From Palaemon carinicauda (Eukaryota; Arthropoda; Malacostraca; Decapoda; Palaemonidae): 64,000 nt of DNA. The stretch is from positions 87,250,748 to 87,314,747 of the forward strand of contig NC_090745.1 of NCBI RefSeq assembly GCF_036898095.1, read 5' to 3'. The notes below the pieces were generated by a model. The model did no database searches. It worked only from the letters and a program-made list of their open reading frames with translations, and had not been told where the DNA came from. Of this stretch, positions 56,310-64,000 are shown piece by piece. How positions within the stretch are numbered: the first letter of the stretch is position 1; every line of letters starts with the position of its first letter. A program made the translations under genes and the position numbers.

Positions 56310-56890
56310 TATCTCCGCCAACGAAGTTGGAAGGAGGTTATATTTTACCCGTTTGTGCGTTTGTTAGTGAACAGCTTCCTGGCCACAATCTCAATAGTAG
56401 ATTAATGAAACTTTCAGGGATTAACTTATGTAAAAAGCTGGAAATTATTAAATTTGGAAGGTTAAGGTCACGGGCAAGCAAAATGTCCAATTTATGTAAT
56501 CAGCCATAAGTGTGGACATCATTATCACAGACTTCAAACTTGGTTCATATTTGAGTGTATGAAAATTCACGCCAATTAATACATGTTAAGGTCCAAGGTC
56601 AAGCATAAGGTCAAATTCCGGTCATCAACCATACAGCGACAATTTTAACCGTAAAGCAATAAAACTTGCAGGGATTTTAAACTGTTATGTAAAGAGGTTG
56701 AAATTTTCAAATTTTGGAATGTCAAAGGTCAAGGTCACGGACAAGCAAACCGTCCATATCTTGTAATCAGCCATAAGTTTGGACATTCTTGTCACAGAGA
56801 CTTCAAACTCGATTCATATTAGTGTATAAAAAATCCTTTCCAATTAATACATGTAAAGGTCAAAGGTCAAGGTCGAGCAATAACCTCTTT
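56310..56890. repeat. Dispersed repeat with two about 255-bp tandem halves rich in AGGTCA
   Basis: Starts with a small hairpin 'ccaacgaagttgg' at about 56318 followed by 'aaggaggttat'. Two related halves follow, each with a 'aaacttgcaggga'-type string (56410 and 56665), 'aatcagccataagt' (56498 and 56766), 'cacagacttcaaact' and an 'aattaatacatgt' string. Each half ends in 'aaggtcaaggtc'-type motifs. The repeat ends 'ataacctctttcc', complementary to the left 'ggaggttat'. This kind is widespread in marine invertebrate genomes; it probably moves as a non-autonomous element. Confidence 0.75.
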
Positions 56891-56989
56891 CCCCTTATCA
56901 AAAGCACTTAAAATCCTTGGTTATTACTGGTGTTACTGTTACACCTGTTGATATACTCAATAAATCAGAAGGTTGAGGTGAAAAAGGGT

Positions 56990-59830
56990 TCGTCCAGTTG
57001 TTTTCCAACATATCCTCAATTGTCTAAACATCACTTTCATCTCTTTTGATTCTGGATGTCTGAAGTTCTGTATGACCAAGCCCAGCTTGACCGGATGGTA
57101 AGACCAAGGATCTAAGCTTCTTCCTTGCTTCTGCCCTGTGTTCAGACGTCACATAAAACCGGTTAAGTGCACTTTTTCGTAAGCTATATCTCTTCGTTCC
57201 TCCTGGTGTCCATGTGTCCTTGTTTATCGTTTCCTTCAATACCTGGTCTACTGCAATTCTGCCAAATGGGCTTGATGACCCAATTTGCACCAAAAATCCA
57301 CTTTTGAGGAAATGTGTATGAAGCTCACGACATTTCTCTTTGAGTTGAGACATTTCTGCTAAATAGACTGGGACTTAGCGAGCATAGTTTTATCTATTAC
57401 AAAATACCGAGGCATAATTTCCTGTATACTTTCTAAATGCTAGGTTTAATTTCCTTCTCGATCTGCCCTTATGAGTCCAAGTAGTATTTCTACCATGTCA
57501 ACATACATCATCCAAAATTAAGTGAGGTCCCCCTTTTATTCCTCAGACTGCCCAAGTGACTTTTCCACAAATTCAGATTTCTTTGACAAGAATCATTAGC
57601 TAGACAAGATTTCAAGGAGGTAGCACAAATGTTGTAATGCACCAGCATCACAATATTTAGTTTTTTTTTTTTTTCTGATAAGACAATTCAGAAGTGCAAC
57701 TACTTTCAAGCCATTCAGTAAAACTTTTGTATGTAAGTCACAGAGAGCCTCATATATCAATTTATGGAATCTAACACCTCTATTGTATTGCTTATCATCT
57801 AGAACTTGCTCAATTGACCCACAAGCTATCTCACCAGATTCCACTGCTAGGTCTCTTAGTCCTATATATTGAAACAATTTCCTTATTACTGATAGCATGC
57901 TACATATATGAAAGTCGCACATTCTCAACTGGACACTTTCAGATTTCTGTTGTTGCTGCCAGAAAACCTTAGTTCCTTTTGCATAGAGAGTCTGATTCAT
58001 AACTACAGCAATCTTGTCTAGACAAAGTGTCTTGATTACAGACAGACCGGAAGAGAAGTTCTTGCACAGTTGGCAATTCTTTTGCTGACACATTGATAGT
58101 AGGTAAGTACCCAATGTTATCTGGCTTAACCATTACATCATCTCTTGTTTTGATACTGAAGCTAGTCAATGAGCTTACCATGTGATTTGCTGTATCATGG
58201 AGACATACGAATAACCACAGGTAGTTCTACTGCTTTGTTCTATTGATTTCATATTCAAGTGGTTAGCTTGCCCTTTTGGCAGAGATATATACTGGAAGGA
58301 GCTACTCATGCACATTTAATGTTCTTTTTATGGCCTTTCTTTGGAATGTTGACTTTCTGTTGTACACATGTTTGTGTTTGAGGTTGGACAATAATTCCAT
58401 TAACACAATGTGATGCGCCTCCACCGCTAAGTGTTTCTTCCTGCCGATCAATATTATCAAATGCAAGTATAGTTGGAATGTGGGGATCTGTCCGTGATGG
58501 AAGCACTGGTTGGTTTTCATCTCCATTTTGCATCTTATCCATGCATAGGGCAGTGTCAATCTCAAGAAGTTTAGTGTATGAACATCCATGTCCAAGAAGG
58601 TTCAATGTCTTAATGAGTTTAACATTGACACTTATAAGTTTTTATGGTGCTGGGTAAGGGAATATGCTTAGGAGTAAGAAAATGTGCATGTGTAACTGCA
58701 CTGATTATATTTTGACCAACTGAAAAGGACAGCTGGTGAGTTTTTTCAGAGTTGATTGGCTGTTGTCCACCCAAGTTCACTCAAGAACTGAACAAGGCAA
58801 TCTGGAAATTCTATGTAAGTTTCAGTCAGCTCTTGTGAATAAGGTGGCCAAGTTTATTCCTTTATACTTTGTATAATCTTATCTCTCAAGAATTAAGTCA
58901 CCTGAACAATCAATTGCTTATATTCTTCACTCTTTGATTATATCTTTATCTTTTGCACTTAAATATTCACATAAACGTTTTTACTACCTGCTGAGAAAAA
59001 GGGCAAATTTTCTCCAAATTCTTTCTCAATGTTTCTACAAATATGCTTCTTTGTGGATGGGGAAATGTCTGCAACTCCTTGATCCTTCATTGCAGATATA
59101 ACCATTCAAGTAAGGTTTATTAAGGACGTAATCCGAAGGTTTGAAAACAAATTAACTCATGAACTTGTACTAATGTTGTAGTACTGAGGCTTCCTTAATT
59201 TTATAGTCATCTTCCTGAAATTGAGAATCATTTGAGCTGGCTCTTATTTTAGTGTACATTTTTGTAACAGGACACTTGGTAACAGGCCTGAGCTGCTATA
59301 ATATCTCTAGAAGTTATTGCAAGAAGCTTGTTAGTACCTTTCTGGGTAGCAACATTTCTGAGTGTCACATCTGCATGAAGTTCTACTGCTAGAATTGAGG
59401 ATTCTCGTGTTGACGTACCTTTTAGACACTTGTTGCTGGATTCACAGGAGATAAATTTTCGTTCATATACTCGAGTTGTATCTGTAACTCCTTGGCGTAA
59501 AGAATATGATTGTTCAAGGAATATATTTTCAGTTTCCTCAGCAAGCTTCTTTAATACAGAAAGTTCCTTTTTGTGAGTGAAACTTGATCGACAGTCACGA
59601 TGATAAAATACTTCGGTTAAACTATTGGAATTAGCCTTCTTCAATTTCAAAAATGGATTGAACAATCTAATATTGGATGCATCACACACTGTTTCCCAGG
59701 ACTTTACATCTTTTGGTTGAACAAGGAATGAAATTTGCGTCTCTTGCTCACAAATGATGCTTGACGATAGGGATGATTTCGGGCGCTTAACTGGGGCAGG
59801 GGAATCTTCCATAATAGCATCAGCAGTTCA
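56990..59830 (-). pseudogene. Copy of an uncharacterised invertebrate multicopy protein family, broken
   Basis: Four pieces on the minus strand follow the family order as I recall it from invertebrate genomes. Piece 1: 59812-59249, N-terminal, Cys/His-containing. Piece 2: about 58605-58306, IPTILAFDNIDRQEETLSGG with GGASHCVNGIIVQPQ. Piece 3: about 58181-57600, DDVMVKPDNIGYLPTIN, then LRMCDFHICSMLSVI and LAVESGEIACGSIEQVL. Piece 4: 57353-57024, SSSPFGRIAVDQVLKETINK then DTWTPGGTKRYSLRKSALNR. Pieces 1 to 2 and 3 to 4 are separated by non-coding stretches, and piece 3 contains a frameshift. No function is known to me. Its high copy number in other genomes suggests it is mobile or travels with a mobile element. 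Confidence 0.65.
59249..59812 (-). pseudogene. N-terminal part of the uncharacterised family
   Basis: ATG at 59812, 187 codons, open throughout. Features: KRPKSSLSSSIICEQETQIS near the start; FYHRDCRSSFTHKKEL (about residues 69-84) with a conserved H-x2-C; a Ser/Leu helix; CESSNKCLKGTSTRES; LHADVTLRNVATQKGTNKLL; ITSRDIIAAQACYQVSCYKN. Relatives I recall carry C-x2-C-x-x-x-KYVKGT-TRE and AITSRDL-AAEA-YH-SCYR in the same places, so two pseudo-symmetric Cys/His modules are likely. Here the first C-x2-C of each module is degraded (ESSNKC), so zinc binding is doubtful. Confidence 0.65.
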
Positions 59831-61509
59831 ACCTCTAAAGAAGTAAAAGGACTGTAATTATACTGGTACCTAAAATACTGCTTCAATGACAAAAATGCAA
59901 ACATTAGTAAAATTGACAGACAAATAAGGAAAAAATATGCTTAATAAAAAGTATTTGTTTAATGTTTTGATTCTGTATCTATGCTGACAAGTGGAATCCA
60001 ATGAAATTATATATGAAAAAATTCAAAATTTAAAGAGGAACATTTTGAAAGCATTTTCAACGTGATATGATAAAGGAAAAAGTTATGAGCAATTTTCTTT
60101 AAATACTTGTATAGCAAAATCTGCATCGCCTGTTTTCAAATATAGCCCCCAAAATGCTATTTATCACTGACCCAAAAGTCCATCTACACTTTTTAAACAC
60201 CTTAGACATCAAGCTAATTAAAGGTCCCAGTTTGATCTGTTCACCGCTTCGGTGCCGATCCTCCACTTTTGGAGGTCTGGCACTTGGACTAAAAGCAGGG
60301 GAACAAAATTGAATCTCTATACCATTTTAACGACCATGTTGATAGTTTCTACTATGAAAATTATTGTAAATAGATATTCATATTTCACCGAGGATACGCC
60401 ATCCAAAGGTATTGTAGTATAAAGTAAATTGATTATTGAAGTAGGAAGGAAGTGTATGAGCATTTCGTTTTTGACATCATTCATTAGATTCATGTTTGTG
60501 GGTCAATAGCTTGGTTCGATTGTTTGTGTTTATACGATTATCACACATAAATAGGTGGTCCAGAAAGTAAATGCGTTTTAGTCAGTAAACTAGTGAATTG
60601 AGCTATATCATAAAACTCATTTACTTCCTTTTTGGATTGGAAAAAGGTTATATATAAGAACTTCATGGTAGTTTTCATTTGGCGAAAACGAATAGACTTG
60701 TTTTAAGTTACTTGTTTTTTTCTGTATATGAACTTTCCTTTAAAGATTTATGCTTGTAACTTTTAAAAACAATTTGGAACATATATTTCATGTTACCGGC
60801 ATTTTTTATCTGATGAAATACTGTATGTAAGAAGTAGATCTTTGCGGATTTTAGTTAATTATGAATTCCTAGAAATCGGCATCGTTGAAATATAGGAAGG
60901 ACGATCAACTACATAATTTACAAACTTCTGTACCAAACCTTCGTTGCACATACCTTAGAGTTTTAATAACTTTATTTTTCTTAGCTTTCAGAGGCAAAAC
61001 TCATTTTGCTGTACAGTCGGCAGAGGAACCAAATGCTGTGATAAAGGTAATTGCTTATTTGTTTTTATGGTTATGAATATCAGGTGCCGTTTGATGTTAT
61101 TTAAAGTTACTTTGTTCTTCCCACTGTACATTTATAGAAAATCTGCATTTCTTGTAATCTAGAACTGTATGAGATTCTCATCAATATATTCTTTTGGTTT
61201 AACCCTATCTGGTGCAGGTGATCCAATATTTGATAACACTCATCCAAACTTTAGATTCACTGTCCTCATCGTGATTAATAACTTTTGACGATTATCTAAA
61301 TGTCCAGAAGCGTCAAGTTTGCCTTGCAACTGGTAAAACTGACTATACTGTTCTGGAATCACAATGGAAAATGTTTCTCATATAGTCTTTAAAACTATTC
61401 TACAGTTGTTCGCTAATTTCTCTTTATTCCTGAATTTAATGAAGAATTTGAAAAAGTAAAAAAAAAAATACATATTGTACAGAAAAAACATCTAACATTA
61501 TACATAATT

Positions 61510-61510
<1 letters not shown>
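59831..61510. other. AT-rich sequence, no gene supported
   Basis: A 63-codon open frame at 60885-61076 has no recognised features. A TATA-like 'ttatatataaga' at about 60649 is isolated. Nothing else can be supported. Confidence 0.35.

Positions 61511-61560
<50 letters not shown>
61511..61560. repeat. (CT)n microsatellite
   Basis: About 48 bases of perfect CT repeat directly left of the minisatellite array. Confidence 0.95.
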
Positions 61561-61563
<3 letters not shown>

Positions 61564-61676
61564 CACAACTTTGTGAGCACTTTGGTCTGCAAGTCAATTT
61601 TATAAAAACTAAGGTCTGTAACTTACAACGATGTCAGCACCAGGGTCTGTAAGTCCCAACAACTATGTGAACATTA

Positions 61677-61719
<43 letters not shown>

Positions 61720-61828
61720 ACAACTTTGTGATCTCTGGTTGCAAGTCAATTTTATAAAAACTAAGGTCTATAACTTACAACGATGTCAGCATCAGGGTCT
61801 GTAAGTCCCAACAACTATGTGAACATTA

Positions 61829-61875
<47 letters not shown>

Positions 61876-61882
61876 AACATTA

Positions 61883-61940
<58 letters not shown>

Positions 61941-62345
61941 ACTTTGTGAGCACTTTGGTCTGCAAGTCAATTTTATAAAAACTAAGGTCTGTAACTTACA
62001 ACGATGTCAGCACCAGGGTCTGTAAGTCCCAACAACTATGTGAACATTAAGGTCTATAAGTTACAACTATTTGAGAACTTGGGTATGTAATTAGCAACTT
62101 TTTGAACACTAGGACCTGTAAATCACAACTTGGTGAGCACTATGGTCTATAACTCACAACTATGTGAGCACTAGATTCTGTAAGTCACAACTACGTGAGA
62201 ACTAAGGTTTGTAAGTCACAATTACATGAGCACTAGGGTCTGTAAATCACAACTTTGTTAGAACTGAGATCTGTAAGTCACAAGTTGATCACTGGAGTGT
62301 GCAAGTCACAACTTTCTAAGAACCTGGGTATGTAAGTCACAAATT
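61561..62345. repeat. About 30-bp minisatellite with internal (CT)n expansions
   Basis: Basic unit like 'cacaactatgtgagcactag' plus 'ggtctgtaagt', 30-31 bp, decaying toward the right. At the left, a block of about 120 bp (four units) occurs three times (61564-61685, 61719-61835, 61930-62055). Where the unit's 'ggtctgt' would be, copies near 61680, 61832 and 61885 carry 'ggtctctctct...' runs of 30-45 bases. Confidence 0.9.
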
Positions 62346-63300
62346 ATTGAACACTAAGTCATCACCATCGTCATCTCCTCCTACGCCTATTGATGCAAAG
62401 AGCCTCGGTTAAATTTCGGCAGTCGTCTCTATCTTGAGCTCTTAATTCAATTCGTCATCTCCTACTTCGTGCTTCATAGTCCTTAGCCATGTAGGCCTGG
62501 GCCTTCCAACTCTTCTAGTGCCATGTAGAGCCCAGTTAAAAGTTTGGTGAACTAATCTCTTGGGGAATGCAAAGAGCATGCTCAAACCAATTCCAATCTA
62601 CAACCACGATCTCATCCACATATGGCACTCTAGTAATCTCTCTTATAGTTTCATTTCTAATCTTGTCCTGCCATTTAACTCCCAATATTCTTCTGGGAGC
62701 TTTGTTCTCAAATCTACAAAATCTTTTGGCGATAGTTTCATTGTCATAGCATGCCATGACTAATGTCCATACAGTAACACCGATATCACTAAACTGAAAT
62801 ATAGCCTGCCTTTTAGATGTAATTTCAGGTGATTTCATCTCCAAATCTTACTTAACCTAGCCATTGTCTGATTTGCTTTTTTCAGTCTTTCACTAAACTC
62901 TAATTCTAAAGACCCTGTATTAGAGACCATAGTTCTTAAATACTTGAATGATTCTACCTCCTTAATCCTTTCACCTTCCAATGATATTGCATCTTCCATT
63001 GCATATTCTGTTCTCGTCATCTCTGTCTTTCTTCTATTTATCTTGAGCCCAACCTCATGTGATATTTCATGCATTCTGGTAAGCAAACATTGCTAATCCT
63101 GTGGTGTTCTGCTAATGACAGCATCATTAACATACTCTAGGTCAACTAATTTCCTATTAGCAATCCAGACCAATCATTTTCCACCATCCCCAACTATTCT
63201 ATGAATTATAAAATTCATGAGGAGGATAAGCAACATGAGTGACAACACATTCCTTTGGAATACCCCTCTGTTCACTGGAAATTCGTTTGACAGGACTCCA
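62345..63300 (-). pseudogene. LINE reverse transcriptase 3' half (same family as 10790-11885)
   Basis: Minus-strand reading from 63300: GVLSNEFPVNRGVFQRNVLS (motif B, damaged), LVDLEYVNDAVI (motif C, YADD changed to YVND), GLKINRRKTEM, VESFKYLRTM, LKKANQTMARLSKIW, and then RRILGVKWQDKIRNETIREI. It ends with the shared 3' UTR at 62345. The copy is cut at 63300, 5' of motif B. The mutated YADD and several stops make it inactive. Confidence 0.75.
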
Positions 63301-63612
63301 CTAACATTCCCCCCCACTGATGCTGAAGCCTTGACGAGGATGGGTGGGGGGCGGGTTAGGGATTAGCAGCTGAGCTCTGATGAACGTTGGGAACTCCTTT
63401 CCCACTGGACTTTGGTGCCCAGTTGTTGATCCAACTAGATTAGCACTTTGTTTCTTTTGGTTATCTCTTTTATTCTCCCATCTCTTCCTCTTAGGCATGA
63501 ACTTGTTGATGACTTTGGCTTATTTGACTTTAGGCTATAAGCCCCTGGGCTTATAGCATCCTGCTTTTCCAACTAGGGTTGTAGCTTAGCAAATAATAAT
63601 AATAATAATAAT
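63301..63612 (+). mobile_element. LINE 3' end with (AAT)n tail
   Basis: Ends in 'gggcttatagcatcctgctt', 'ttccaactagggttgtagct', 'tagcaaataat' and (AAT)n to about 63612, the same terminus as 5164-5269. Its left edge coincides with the cut edge of the minus-strand LINE at 63300, so one inserted next to or into the other. Confidence 0.65.
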
Positions 63613-64000
63613 AGTTTGACTGCTTCTTTGGATTTGGTGCAGGGTGGGATGGATGGCATACCATCTCAATCTGTGCAAATTTAGATGCCATCACCCTAGG
63701 TCATTGAGTGCAGACTTAGTCTGTCAAGAGTCGGGCTCCAGTGATCCGGTTTTAAGTCAACCATATATGTGGGTAATGGGTTACGCCAATCATTGGAGTC
63801 GTCGGTGAGAGGGGCTAACTACCCCCACTGACCAATGTACGCCCATCTAAAGAGAGGCAGCACCTCTTTAATAGACGACTGGTCCCTGCTGAAGCCTCTT
63901 CTTGTTTTGGGCCATATAGGATAGGACTGACATCCTCCGATAAGAGGTGGATAACCCAGCTTGCTTCTTCGATGCAAACAAATCCCTCTGTTGACGACCT
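63613..64000. other. GC-balanced sequence, possibly the start of another repeat
   Basis: The base composition differs from the AT-rich unique DNA. There is no frame longer than about 60 codons. It may be the leader of another LINE that continues past the window; nothing decisive is visible. Confidence 0.3.

Noticed and set aside
60885..61076. 63-codon open frame
   Set aside because: No family resemblance, no splice context and AT-rich surroundings; consistent with chance.

Overview
The window looks like nuclear DNA of a decapod crustacean, probably a shrimp. The evidence is the class of repeats: several DIRS-type tyrosine-recombinase retrotransposons, LINEs ending in an (AAT)n tail after a 'cttatagcat...aactagggttgtagcttagc' 3' end, AGGTCA-rich dispersed repeats, and long (CT)n, (GA)n, (GT)n and (TA)n tracts. 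I can support only one host gene piece, the last coding exon of an ASNSD1-like gene near 2.5 kb. Nearly everything else is transposon-derived and mostly broken.

Layout. 0-0.4 kb: LINE 3' end. 2.46-2.71 kb: ASNSD1-like terminal exon with a poly(A) signal. 3.6-5.3 kb: decayed LINE with its (AAT)n tail. 6.7-8.1 kb: very old DIRS reverse transcriptase/RNase H remnant. 10.4-11.9 kb: LINE pieces in both orientations. 14.1-15.0 kb: a 35-bp minisatellite beside a minus-strand Tigger/pogo-like transposase fragment. 15.5-56.0 kb: a cluster of nested and recombined DIRS elements of at least three families (called A, B and C here), broken only by a LINE at about 46-49.7 kb. 56.3-56.9 kb: AGGTCA-rich repeat. 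57.0-59.8 kb, minus strand: broken copy of a widespread but uncharacterised invertebrate multicopy protein family. 61.5-62.3 kb: minisatellite with (CT)n expansions. 62.3-63.6 kb: LINE pieces.

The DIRS cluster is the main feature. One family A copy (19343-27410) has both inverted terminal repeats (151 bp identical by eye), GTT at both ends and a clear internal complementary region. It sits inside an older family C copy. Its coding body is ruined: Gag carries expanded tandem repeats and the pol region contains a 5S rRNA-like insert. A second family A body (about 32.2-39.9 kb) lies inside a family B copy and is itself interrupted by an 899-bp hAT-type element with a perfect 8-bp target duplication. 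A third family A copy (49735-55968) interrupts the reverse transcriptase of a LINE that still has its endonuclease. This copy keeps Gag and RT but has lost RNase H and most of the recombinase, and its two ends do not match. Family B also forms a large inverted repeat with arms of about 1.64 kb around 43.7 kb.

No CRISPR array, operon or intact autonomous gene was found. Coordinates of decayed elements are approximate. Family names rest on motif recognition by eye, not on database searches.
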